This document shows, in pieces, positions 11,983 to 23,764 of a stretch of 64,000 nt of DNA. The DNA lies in assembly GCA_009363875.1 (NCBI GenBank), contig CM018680.1, positions 57,481,088-57,545,087 on the forward strand, written 5' to 3'. Position numbers and translations under genes: made by a program. This DNA is from Mikania micrantha. Lineage: Eukaryota; Streptophyta; Magnoliopsida; Asterales; Asteraceae. Every line of letters starts with the position of its first letter. The first letter of the stretch is position 1. Under the pieces are notes generated by a model. That model was given only the letters and a program-made list of their open reading frames with translations, was not told the DNA's origin and ran no database searches.

Positions 11983-13240
11983 ATATTTATTTGTGTTCAT
12001 AAACTATTAGTTTTTGTTTGACCCCTGTTTTTATAGTGTATCTTTTGTCGCATATGTTCCTCCTCTTTTGTTCACTTTCTTCATTAGAATAGTGACGATT
12101 ATTTTTATTTTTTGAAATTTTGAAAACCTAGAAGGCTAGAACAACCAAACTAGATATATCATCCTATTCATCTTCTACCACCACTGCCACCGGCTACTCA
12201 CTCACGTTGATCATCTAATAGTTCAAACCTTCACATAACCAACATAGCAGCCACCACATCCACGACCAACATGGTAGAACCATATGATATTATATTACCT
12301 GAATTCCAAACATTTAAATAACAACCTTAAGTGTATCTTGTTATATATGGTATTGTGAGAAACTATTTAAGTCACTACTTGAAAATAAAAATTTTCCGAC
12401 GCCAATTTGCGTCGCAAATGTGTAGGAAACGTGTTTCTTTGACGCATTTCAGAAGACAATCTTTTGTTGAAAAAAGTCCAGTAGGAACCAGTTTGTGACT
12501 AATTTCCGACGCAATTTCTGACACGTTTCCAACAGCAAAAAGGGTAGGAATTTCCAACAATTATTTTTATACATATAAATACCAATTAAAATTAATTGTT
12601 CACAAGTAATTTTATACGACGACACATTTCCGGCAAAACCGTATACGTATTTTTAAAATTTTTACCATGCATTTGCAACAAAACCGTATGCACATGTTTT
12701 AAATTTTATAATACATTTAATTCCGACGCATATATTTGCTACACATTTCCGACACATTGATTAATGACACATTTCCGACAACCTTATTGCCGACACGTTT
12801 CAGGCGCATTTATTGCCGCCACATTTCCGATGCAATTGTTTATGACGCATTTGCAACACAATTTACTTTTCCTCCATTTCGACAAATTAGTGACGCAATA
12901 AAAAAATTTTCCAATAGTTTTTAAAAATTAAACTAATTCATATTTTTTGCTGTTAAAACATCAAAAAATCCCAAAATCTGCTTTACAAACTAAACTCTAA
13001 ATTAACATAATTCAAAAATAATATCCAAAGCAACTTAACAATTAATAGAATAAACCAAATTTGTAAATAGTATATTACAAAACGGACATAATTTAAAATA
13101 ATGTCTAATAAAGTTAACGATATTATTAACTACCACTAATTATTAGGAATAATAAATTTTACATGAATTCAATCATTCCTTCCATTTGTTGATTAATTAT
13201 TAAATAAAAAGTAAAAAAGAAGGTTTAATGACACATTTGT

Positions 13241-15830
13241 TGTGACAGTTATGGTTGAAGCTTATGTCATCATCATTCGAAACACCCACATCATCATATT
13301 TGAAATCTACGTTAAAAGATCGATTGTAATTATCAGATTTGATAGTACGCGAAAAATCGCGAACGTGGGCGAAAACTGTGCGAGAAAACGGAGTTCCCAA
13401 TTATTCAGAATCGTAAAATTAAGAAAAATTAGAAGTTATAGCACTCCGAGACTCTTCGCGGTACGCCAAGGCCATTTTGAGGCCCTTTGGCGATACATAA
13501 TGAGTCAAAATATTTGATTTTACTCCGGATTTCTTCGCGGTATGCCAAGCTCTGAATTGCCTTCCTTAGCGGTACACGAAGCATAGGTCGGCTTAAAGGT
13601 CAGATTTTTGAATAAAAATTCATGCAAACGCATATCTTTTTCTTTTTCACGAACATACTCACCACAGGGACGAACAAAGTAGAGATTTTACCATCCAAAT
13701 CTCAGTTTGAAGCCATTCAAACATCCAGATCGAGCTAGGAATCGTTTCTACAAGTCCTAATCATCATTTTCATCCGGAAAATCAGTCCGATAGGGTAACG
13801 ATTCGTTTTATCCAATTAGTTTGATAATGGTTAGATTAGATCCTGTTTTTAAACGTAATGCAACAGTTATGACTGCTGATTATTTCCTAGATGATGGCTA
13901 GGAATGGTTAGAAACGAAGAACTCGGTATGTTAACAGTATATCCTCGTTTTGATCCGTTATAATGTCCGGTTATCATAAAATTATATCTTACATTACAGT
14001 GGTTTAAACAATTTGATTGTAACAATGATTGTAATTGTCTTGATCATTACTTGAAATGATATGTTAAATCCAAGTGTTTCAAACCAATGACAAGCATTAA
14101 TATAATCATTGAAATAACAATCTGATGTTTATGATAATAGTCAGATTAGTACATTGAACATGGTTATTAAACCCTTGGTTGTAAAAGTTGCTAGGCGCTA
14201 GTCAGGCGGCGAGGGACCGTCTAGGGATTAATCGGTGCTAGGCGGATTGGAATTTTTATATGTAATTTTACAAATATATATTATATACACGCATTAATAT
14301 CAATAATTAAATATAATACTTCAAATAATTTAAAAATAAACTTAAATATACTAAATAAAGCACTTCAAAAAGCAAACTTAAACACTGAGTTCAAAGTTTA
14401 GAGATGAATTTCGATGTTTAACTGGCTGGATTCGATGTTTCAGAGACATATTAATGATTTTTGGTTGAGAAATGTCTAAATAATCATAAAATTGATCCCT
14501 TTTTACCGGAAAAAAGTCAAAAAAAAAATCCGACTAGGCCGCCTAGGCCAAAATCGAGACAGTTGACGGGCGCCTAGCGTCTAAGCGGCCGCCTAGGCCG
14601 ATTTTTACAACCATGATTAAACCTATTCTAATGTCACATTCTTATGTTTCATGATATCTGCATGATCAATAATAAGGATTGACTATTCCTAAGCCAAAAA
14701 TCTATCTAGAAACTATTTTAGTGATATTATCAGCAACAATACCTATTTGGTTAATCTGAGAACATTCTGATTAATCTAATGAGTCATCAACCTTGTATTA
14801 GGAACCTGATTCATTGTAGGTTCCCACATTATCATACATTGTATGATATTCAACTAAATTAACTAATTAAAGATTTAATATCAGTTTGATGACTTTAAAT
14901 ATAAAGTCTTTGACATTGAACGTTCAAAAAGATCTAATCAGTAAGTTATAATATAAATAACTTATTAAACATTAACTAATGCAGAATTAAACTATTATTA
15001 CAAGTCTGTGCGTTGTTTGTGAACCTCGATATCTTAGGTGAGTTTCGTACAACCCCTTTTCTTTTTAATGTTTTACAAACGTTGGGGTACTACTGTGAAA
15101 CATTTCTTGAACATATGATATGTATCACTAGAATCTGTGTGATTTCATGTGAACTTATGATGAACTTGTAAGATTTCATAGGATTTTGCCTGTAACTCTC
15201 TATCACAGTATCGAAAAAGTCCCCATCTCGTGAACTATATCTAGTGAACCCATATGAGGCCGAACAAAAAACAATGATAGTACTATTGGCTGACAACCCA
15301 TTTGCCGGGAGCTTGCAACCCCCCTTAGTTTAAATATTTGTTACATGTTTCCATTATCCTCTTGATGTTAGTGATAGACATTAACATAATGAGGCATTAA
15401 CATATTTCCCAACGGGTAGTATCTTCGTAGAACAGAACATCTCGTCTGAAAGGAACTAGATATGGGTCCCATGGTTATCCTTAGAACTGTATATCAAGAA
15501 CTTGCATATCATATCATATTGTGTAAATCAGTTATTACGAACTCACCATCTTTGTGCTGACCTTTCAAACTCAAACATTTTGCAGGTAGACAGTGATGGC
15601 GAGTGAGATTGCACTGCAGACACTTGTAATTAAATAATTTAGATTGTAAACTATAATTGTGATTGTAATAACGTTGCCTTGTAATGTAATATCTTTAAGC
15701 TAATCTGTGTGTTGTAATACCGGATCAAGTAAGTTTTACCCCATCTCTGAGGCATCACCACTAGCTTCCGCAACTTTCTCAGTGTGTTCAGTGACATCAT
15801 CAACAGGTGACGACATATGGGGGTGTGACA
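13241..15830 (+). mobile_element. Gypsy-type solo LTR (2590 bp) nested in the CACTA element
   Basis: Starts TGTGACAGTT, ends GGGGGTGTGACA, and is flanked by an exact 5-bp duplication TTTGT (13236-13240 and 15831-15835). The TGTGACA ends, the length and the late GGTGAGTTTCG block match the other long LTRs in the window. It carries three copies of a CGCGGTAYGCC-type box at 13455-13585. It contains no coding frame and is interrupted by the MITE at 14174-14615. Confidence 0.88.
14174..14615. mobile_element. hAT-type MITE, copy 1 (442 bp)
   Basis: The ends are CTTGGTTGTAAAAG and TTTTTACAACCATG (inverted), flanked by the exact 8-bp duplication ATTAAACC (14166-14173 and 14616-14623). Both sides carry GC-rich subterminal boxes of the type CTAGGCGCTAG and GCCTAGGC around an AT-rich core. 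No coding capacity. The 8-bp duplication assigns it to hAT. Confidence 0.88.
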
Positions 15831-16689
15831 TTTGTGACACAATAATTAATTAACTAAATGTAATCTTTTTGTGTCGTAAATGTGTGGCAAGTTTTTGACG
15901 AATTTGTGACAAAAATTAAATATTTCTTGTTTTTCTTCGTTATTTTGTCACAAAAATGGCTACAAAATTGTGGTTTTACTTTTCGCCATAATTGTGTCGA
16001 AAATTTCCATAGTAAAATGCTCATTTTCTAGTAGTGAGTTCTCTACAGCATCTCAACATTCATTTTCTGCTTCTCTCTTATTAAACGCATCTAACATTAA
16101 ATAATAATATTAAAAAATATATATACTTTTTATGCATTTTAAAATAAAAAAGATTTTTCAATACATGAAAATATATTAATATTAAAAACGTACTTTTCAA
16201 AAAAATTATTATAAATTATAAAATTTTTAAAAATAATTATTTGAAAACAATGTTTAAGAAAAAACGAACTATAAAAAAAGTTGTATAAAGAAATAATAAT
16301 ATTATTATAATACTTAAAATATTATATAATATGAAATTGTAATTCTGTTTTATATTAAAAATTATCTTATATTTTCTAAATTTTCATTGATAATTATTCG
16401 TTATATTTTTTATATAATCCGTGTAATACACGGGAACTAACCTAGTTAAATATAAAATAAATAGATCTTCTTATCATAATAATTAAATAAAAATTAATAA
16501 ATCATAAGAAAAATTCAATTATGTAATATCTTAATATAAATTTTATAATCCTTAATCTTTATTTGTAATATGTTATTTTTTAAACATTCAATTATTATTA
16601 TTTTATAAACAATTAATGATATCAAACATACAAATTTTATAAAAAACAGTATTGCTTACAACATTTAGATTTATTAAACCCTTAAATCA

Positions 16690-16915
16690 ATTGATTTGGG
16701 AAGAGACAATCTCATGACTTTCCAATGTGAGAGTTATGGGTTCAAGTCTCACTTTAAACATCTAGGTGGCCAGGTCAGGAGTTTTATCACGGTGGGTTTT
16801 CTTTGGAATGATGGGCAAGACGGGTCACCAGCACAATGTGTTTTGAGGGTATGGACAACTTTTTGCCATTGGGTTTATCGGGTGACCTTACTTAAAAATG
16901 TATTCGTTGTCCATT
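16690..16915 (+). mobile_element. Diverged SINE-like copy
   Basis: GACTTTCCAATGTGAGAG followed by GGGTTCAAGTCTC parallels GACTTTCC and GGGTTCGAATCC of the SINE at 7179, and the CAGGTCAGGAGTTT block also corresponds. The B-box-like string is retained. Ends and target duplication are unclear. A 111-codon frame here is incidental. Confidence 0.5.
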
Positions 16916-17050
16916 CAAAATTCTCAAACAAACACAACAGCCAACATTCTGTATGTTTATTTATCCCTTTTTTAATTCATGTCTATCTTATGGGCTTACA
17001 ATATCAATGTCCCCTCTTAAAACCAGGATGATAATTAATCTACAATTTGG

Positions 17051-17483
17051 CAATGTTGTAATAATCGGTCTAAGCTGCCGCGTAGGCGGCGCCTAGTCGC
17101 TAGGCACCCCTACATTGTGTTGATTTTGTCCTAGTTGGAGCCTAGATGGGGTCTAGATGGCCTAGGTGGTGTCATCGGCCCATTAAGTTTTGTTTTTTAC
17201 TTTTTTCTAGTGAAAAAGGACCAAATTTATGATTATTTAAAATATTCGTCAACCCTAAATACTCAATATTTCTCTGAAACATCGAAATCTATTTTTAAAC
17301 TTTGAACTCAACTTCAGTCTTCTTTGTTGTTCGAGTTTTCGATATTCTTTTGTTGTTCTACTTTTTAAGTATATTTTTAAATTATTTTAAGTATTTTATG
17401 AAATTAATTAATATTCATGTGTGTATATAATATATATTTGTAAAATTACATGTAAAAGTTTCAATCGTCTAGCGCTGATTAAT
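17051..17483 (-). mobile_element. hAT-type MITE, copy 3, truncated
   Basis: Reverse-complement match to the copy at 14174-14615: begins CAATGTTGTAATAATCGG, carries GTAGGCGGCGCCTAG, shares the AT-rich core, and stops at CTAGCGCTGATTAAT without the second terminal inverted repeat. Confidence 0.75.
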
Positions 17484-17610
17484 ATACATTTTATGAAAAC
17501 ATTGTGTGTGTTTTGGTATAAGCATGGTACCTTTTTGGGCAGCCCTGAAAATTGAGGTGCTTGGGTCTAGCCGGAAGAAAAGGCTCCTTGGCATATACAA
17601 ATATTAAAGT

Positions 17611-18048
17611 AGTGGTGTTTAAAAAAATAAAAATCGTTTAATACCAAAAAAACGAACCATATTCGTAACTGAAAACTAAACTGAATTATGAATTCAGTTT
17701 TTGGTTTGGTTCTTAAATGTATCCTAACTCCGAATTTGGTTTTCGGTTTCGTTCCTGACTGTATCTGAATTACGGTTATTGATTCCATTTTTTTAAAATT
17801 CATTTTCTTCGGTTAACCGAATAAACCAAGTTCAGCTTTAAATATATTATCTTGATAATAATATATAAGGTCGCATTCGGTTTATTCGGTTTTTAACCGG
17901 TTTCTTTTGTTTTTAGTCGGTTTATTCGCTTTGTTTGGTCTTTATCGAAACGAACCGAATCACTTCTCTAATTTGGTTTGGTTTTTTGGTAGGAAAAAAT
18001 TGAAAACCTATTAAACTGAATAAACATTTAACCGAACCAATGAACATC
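17611..18048. mobile_element. Probable degenerate hAT-like MITE rich in GGTTTGGTT/AACCGAA
   Basis: Contains many GGTTCGGTTT-type strings in both orientations and ends near CCGAACCAATGAACATCAT, resembling the inverted ends of the elements at 20748 and 56269. No target duplication found, and the boundaries are approximate. Confidence 0.4.
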
Positions 18049-18295
18049 ATGCCCCATACTTTAGAGGCATGAAAGCAACTTCCTATAAGAAACTACCTTC
18101 TGTATCTTTTAAATTATGCATTTATAAATGATTTTTTTTAGTTTCATCAAACTTGTTGTTTCTTTTTTAAATGAATCTTTGTATATACACATACATATAA
18201 AAAAATTTGTGCCCTTGAAAAAAGGGCCAAGGACAAAGGTCGGTATTACGACCGCATGTTGATCGCTTTTACATCTAGGTATGTTTTAGGATATG

Positions 18296-19100
18296 TCACA
18301 CCCCCGCCGACGACGGAATCACGAGAGGTGCAATGAAATGGAAACTAAGAGTGCATGGTCAACAGATTCATACATTACTAAATAACATAAGTCTTACAAA
18401 CATAATTATCTAAATTGAAATTATTACACATCAAAAGATTCAAAAATAATGGCCTAAGAAGTTAGGCTATACTAATAAATCTTCTGTGTAACAAAAGATG
18501 TCACTTCCTAATCTTGTCATTAAGGAACTGAAAAACATGAGAAAACGTTCAACTAAAAGGTTTGTGAGACTCACACGTTTTATAGACTCGATAAATATTC
18601 ATTGGGATTATCTCCGCATAATGTTATGCTACTTTTAAAATAATATGGCATTCATAACTGTGATAGAATGCAATTTAATTAAGTCCACAACCAAATCTCC
18701 GATTGACTGCTCTTGGTTATCTATAGTTTAGTATACTCTCTCTCAATTCATAATGTAAATGTTAGAGATATTCATTCATCATGATTGACTTCGTCATTAG
18801 GTGACTGGAGCTAGCAAGACCACCCAATAATTGAATCGGATGTCAACTCAAATAGTACTATTCAATATATGTTCACTGACTCAAACCCTTGAGTTAATGG
18901 TTGTGTCTAAGAAATAAAAAAAGACTTACAATAATAATGTTAATGTCTTATGCAATTTACATCCGACTAACTTATGTTTTACAATAATATACATAGCATA
19001 ATGAATGAAATAATTTATGTATCATGCTTTTCACCCCGAATAAATCATAATAGTATAAAAAGGGATCGTGAACTCATTGATGAGTTGTGTGGTTGAAATT
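18296..19100 (-). mobile_element. Gypsy-type LTR 3' end fragment
   Basis: TGTCACACCCCCGCCGACGACGGAAT is, in reverse complement, the same type of terminus as the 5' LTR end at 55570-55602. The following sequence contains the reverse complement of the GTGAGTCTCACAAACC block seen in other long LTRs. The inner limit is uncertain. Confidence 0.5.
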
Positions 19101-19954
19101 AAGAATCAGAGAGGCTGTAGAGCTTACTACACAATTCCTACAATCCAAAGGTTTCGTATTATCAGGCTAGTCCTTGTATAAGATTTACCATAGAGCTTGG
19201 TTTGTAGGTGTTATGTTTATATTATGGTTCTAGTCATGATTTTACATTACAGTTATTATTTGGTTTTTAGTTGAAACAAATTAAAAGAAAGTCTTATTCC
19301 TTATTTGAACTTGATATTATGAGATCATCTCCCAAGCTTAAATCATCAAACACCCGTAGATTGGGGTTATGTATGTTAAATCATTCATTGGCCTAGACTT
19401 GCTCTTTTATCGAGATTTATGTACGAGTTTCCTCATGTTACTTTATTAAGGGATTCCTCATATGTTGCCAATAGTTTGTGCCTTAGTAATTATAAGACTC
19501 AAACACTAAAAAGATTTTTTAATTTTCTTATACATATTAAAAATTTATATATATATATATAAAGTGAATTCTAAATCTTGATTAGTTTTGTTTTAAATAT
19601 TTTAAGAACAATTATATAAGAAAATATTAATTGTAAAGAGAGAGTGTAATTAATTAAATTTAAACTCAAAAGTAATCTTAGATAGATATAAGTCTAAAAA
19701 CACCATTTTTATAATTATTTTTCAAGTACCTTAAATACTAGTTTAGTAAAAAACTCAAGATTTTTGTCTGTTGCGAATCTGAGAGGCGATGCATGGTACC
19801 ACCGTCACCTTGTCCTCTTATTTTGAAGGGTCGAATCATGGTAGAGATTGATGGAGAGCATGGTACATAGCTAGGAATCTTTTTGGCAGAAGGAGTAAGG
19901 AAGCAAGATGACATCATGTTGCAATATTTCCTTAGTCCCCATGTTTGAATATTT

Positions 19955-20039
19955 TTTTTTGAACGGCTAAGTTCTATTCACCACCTAAATTACACCATAA
20001 ATAAACCTTTGCATGTGATTGATCCCATGACCTCCAAGG
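19955..20039 (-). mobile_element. 5'-truncated SINE copy (85 bp)
   Basis: Flanked by an exact 15-bp duplication CATGTTTGAATATTT (19940-19954 and 20040-20054). Read on the - strand it ends TTAGCCGTTC plus an A run, the same tail as the SINE at 7179-7349. A degenerate B-box-like string lies near its 5' end. Confidence 0.75.
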
Positions 20040-20747
20040 CATGTTTGAATATTTGAACAGGCATATGTGTGTAGTCAATTCAATACAAAACAATTTGTAT
20101 TAAAAGTTAATTATAGACAAAAAATAATGTATTAATCATTTTAATAAGACTTTTATATGTGTATAAATGTATATTTGTATAAATACATGACAATATAGTA
20201 GATATTAAGTTTGAAATTATAATAATAATATTTGAATGGAAGAATTTTTAAAACTTATAAAGGCTTTCTCAAAATATTTCGTTGCAAGTAAAAGATAAAG
20301 CACATAAAAGTTTAAACCATCTAGATTTAAAAGTTACTTAAAATCAAACAAAATATCATTCACGAGCTCATATGATCACGAATTGGCTTCAATACTTGTC
20401 GGCTATTGCAGCTCACTTGAACACTCCTGAATCGAATGCCAAAGAGGTAACAAACTATATCAATCCACTCGTAAAGTCATAAAGATCAAAAGCCTTATAC
20501 CCATGAGGGATCTCGATCTGAATCGAGATTGGACATAGGGTTCTTGAGTTTTAGGTGTCGATTTAGAAGACAACAAAAGTATAATAGGGAATGAGTTCTA
20601 ACGGCGAACAACTCCCCCAGCTGGTTAGAAGCCTGCCGGCTGAGGGAGATGGGGGAGGGGGTTCGAGACCTTCTTAGTGCATGCAAAACCGGTTTTTTGG
20701 CTTTAACCCCTATTCCATCCATTTTTTTTGGTAAAAATACTAAAAGC

Positions 20748-21332
20748 TAGGTGTGTTCGCGGTCCGGTTTTTACGGTTTTTAGTTGGAACCGTAAACCAA
20801 ACCATTAACAATGGTTTTTGAATAATGAAAACCAAAACCGAACCATCCAAAATAAAAACCGAACCAAACCGAACTGTTATCAACGGTTTGGTTCCGGTTA
20901 GGTTTACGGTTTGAGGTTTTGATCTCTTTAAAAGTAAAATTTAATCAAAGCAAACCTTTTATAGTACAAGACGAACTAATTACATTAAATCCAAATGTAT
21001 TTTTTTTGATTGACAGATAAATCATGAACTCATTATATAGAAACACATATATAAACATTTATATATATATATATATATATGAATATATGCACATATATAG
21101 ATATATCTACATGTATATACATATTTCTATATTAGTATATACTCAAACACATACGGTCCGATCTGTTTTTAACGACTGGTTTTTGACGAAAACCATATAC
21201 CAAACCGTTTATTACGATTTTGAACTTTTGAAACCGACCAACCAAATGTTTGAGAAAAAAACCAACCGTGAAACCAAACCGATGAACGGTTTGGGCGGTT
21301 TCGTGTTTGGAACCGAACCATAAACACCCCTA
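20748..21332. mobile_element. hAT-type MITE with CGGTTTGGTT repeats (585 bp)
   Basis: The ends are TAGGTGTGTTCG and AAACACCCCTA (inverted TAGGGGTGTTT). Flanks are CTAAAAGC (20740-20747) and CTAAAAAC (21333-21340), an 8-bp duplication with one mismatch. The interior is rich in ACCGAACC/GGTTCGGTT and holds an (AT)n tract near 21060-21080. No transposase. Confidence 0.75.
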
Positions 21333-21340
21333 CTAAAAAC

Positions 21341-22876
21341 TCATATTATAATATTCTGCAAAATTTACAATGATCTATAAAATGGTTTAAATTATTTTAT
21401 GCTATAAACCTAATTTAAACTTATATTAAACGATTTAAAAATTATAACATAAGTTTAAAATTCGCAATAACAATTCTAAATAATTTTAAAACTTAATTAT
21501 TAGTAAACAAAAACTTAAAAATATTATTTTTAAGACATTGAAATTTTAATCTAAAGATGATTTTAAATATAAAGTGATTTGAAATAATCTAAATAAGTTT
21601 TTTTTAATAAAAAAAGGATTATTTTAAAAATAGTTCTTAATAAAAGTTTAAATAAAATTATAAAACAAAATTTTACTTTTAAAACAAAAGGAAGTTTAAA
21701 TAAATCATGTAAATATTTTCACCAAGATCTTAAAATAAAATCTTATGATTTTATAAATCAAACATACAAAATTTATATACAAATAAATATTTTATAGAAA
21801 TGGGTGGAAAGAATTCAAGTAGCATTCTTAGGAACTCAAATACAATATAATAAATAAATAAATATTCCCAATTTACCATTTCAACTTTAGACATATGTTT
21901 TTAAGAAATCCTTAGAATGTCATAGCAACTAGGACTCAAAACTTGAACTTAGGAATATTTAGCTTACTAAGTGTATTCATATGAACTTTAGGATGACCTG
22001 TGCTAAGCTTCATATTCCTCACATTTCATTTTGAAGACTTTGGATTTTCTAATCAATCATGTTAGTTTCTTCACACTCCCTTTTTACATATTTCTATTTT
22101 GGGGGATGTTACACATGTACCTATTCAAACTTATTTCATTCTAGCATTTATTCAAACTATGATCCAAGCCTTAGACCTGTTTAGTCTTATGCGTTAGATG
22201 CTATGCGTTATACAATGTGTTGATTCAACGTGTGTTGTCAGTCAAGAAAGCTAGTACTTAGTAGCCTAAAATGTGTTAGTTACCATATTCGCATTAGATT
22301 TTGTCATTGTGTGAAAAAGGTGAAAAGTACACCTAGCATACTTGTTGAAATACAAATGCTTAATTAATTTATAGTATGACCATACTTGAATTAACAGGTT
22401 TTATAGATATGTGTTTCGACACAAGCTATGATTATTCATTTATTCATCGTATTTATTCAAACTTGTATTCAAGCTATGCTTATGATGCATTATGTAGTTA
22501 TCCTATAGCTTGCATTCTTTTTCTATGTATTATCAAACTATTTGTATAGTTGTTACATGCTAAGAAAGCATGGTGAAGACATAAGATAGGCTAGTGGCTT
22601 AGTTTAAAATGGAAATCAATTTTTCAGACATTCCAATTGTAATACTTTGAATATTTAATTCATGTAATGTTTGTTTTTCATTTAATGAATATTGTGCTTG
22701 CATTGTAATAATGATGCATTAAATATTGAAACGTTATAATAACATCATTAGCTAATGAACATTCAACATCGCGCCCCGACGTATTCCGCCATCGGTCAAG
22801 GTGTGACACTAAACTATAACTATAGAGCTAAACTATACTATACTTCTTGAGCTATACTTGTTGAGCTAAACTTTAT
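21341..22876. other. AT-rich stretch with a decayed LTR end
   Basis: The portion up to about 22100 has no recognisable content. Sequence ending at 22807 resembles the 3' end of a Gypsy-type LTR (TATTCCGCCATCGGTC, then GGTGTGACA), + orientation, with an undefined start. A GAGCTAAACTATA micro-repeat surrounds the insertion site of Copia element B. Confidence 0.45.
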
Positions 22877-23648
22877 GTAAAGACTAATAAAGGCTGATGC
22901 TCACCAAACTTCTTATTTTGTCTAAGTATAGGAACCTCTTTGAATAAAAACCTTCGAAAGGAAGAAGTGATTCTTCGGAAGCAGCATTGCTTCCGAAGGG
23001 TAACTGGTTCCTGCCGAAGGTTATACAAGACAACTGCTTCCGAGGAATCCTCTTATGCATTAAAGACAAAGACTTCCGAGGTTTATCCTCTGACAAAGAC
23101 TGTAGCAGCTTACTCTCATAGTACAAAAGGTACTGACACAAGACATGCTGGTCTGAGTAAAGACAAAGACAACATGTAATGAGTCAGATAAAGCGCCTTA
23201 CCTCTCCCATGCTGCATTAAATGAAAAAGATCATCTGAAGCCTTGAAGATCAACAACATTAAATGTCTTTTGTATTTAATAGTCCTTTGTAAAGTCAATG
23301 TCTATTAATGTAATGATCATGACTGAGTGTCTTAGCCTGTTAAGACACTCAACATACTAGAATAAGCTTTACTTTATGTACTTGTCTAGTATACCCAACT
23401 TGTATTCCTAAGAGTATACGGTTGTAGCCTCGGCTATATAACCTCCCATTGTATATGTTGTAACATCTTCTGACTTTGAGAGAAATATATCCTTGAGCTT
23501 GAAATTATTCGTGTGTTCCTATTAGTGTTCAAGGATTATTACTTTGTCATTTTGAGTGCTTGTGAGATTATTCTAATAGAACATTCCACATCTGTTAGAT
23601 TGTATAAGAAATACTTGTGAAGTTTAGATTAAGCAACCCGATCCAACA
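22876..23648 (+). repeat. 5' LTR of Copia element B
   Basis: Runs from TGTAAAGACTAATAAAGGCT to CCCGATCCAACA. It differs from the 3' LTR at six positions, five of them transitions. The first ~200 bp hold several TTCGGAAG/CTTCCGAA motifs; two of the six differences fall in these motifs. Confidence 0.96.
23435..23441 (+). promoter_or_regulatory. TATA box of the 5' LTR
   Basis: TATATAA in the context CGGCTATATAACC, 559 bp into the LTR; the identical site in the 3' LTR is 31640-31646. The position is comparable in the solo LTR (11757) and element A (5166). Confidence 0.7.
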
Positions 23649-23650
23649 AG

Positions 23651-23662
23651 TGGTATCAGAGC
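23651..23662 (+). other. Primer-binding site (initiator tRNA-Met) of Copia element B
   Basis: TGGTATCAGAGC starts 2 bp after the 5' LTR and is the usual complement of the plant initiator-methionine tRNA 3' end used to prime minus-strand synthesis. Confidence 0.9.
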
Positions 23663-23764
23663 TTTGGCTCTTGAACTTGACTGACTAATCATCATCAAGT
23701 TACCAATTCTATTTCTTACAAAATCTCATCGTTTTAACACTCATATTTTCTGTGTCTATCTAAG

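Larger units (their letters stand above)
12373..16036. mobile_element. Non-autonomous CACTA (En/Spm-type) DNA transposon
   Basis: The ends are CACTACTTGAAAAT at the left and ATTTTCTAGTAGTG at the right, a near-perfect inverted pair beginning with the diagnostic CACTA. A 3-bp duplication AGT flanks it (12370-12372 and 16037-16039), as expected for this superfamily. Subterminal repeats of the type TTTCCGACRC, GTGTCG and GACGCA recur over the first 500 bp and again in the last 200 bp, as expected for transposase-binding arrays. Without the LTR inserted at 13241-15830 the element is about 1.07 kb and has no transposase frame, so it would depend on a transposase supplied in trans. Confidence 0.92.

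Noticed and set aside
16696..17031. 111-codon frame on the + strand
   Set aside because: Lies over a SINE-like copy; no recognisable domain and no start context.
21024..21323. 99-codon frame with Tyr/Ile repeats
   Set aside because: Translation of an (AT)n tract and AACCGAA repeats inside a MITE.
18296..22807. One large transposon with inverted TGTCACACC...GGTGTGACA ends
   Set aside because: The two ends look like termini of separate, oppositely oriented LTR fragments; no target duplication or shared interior found.
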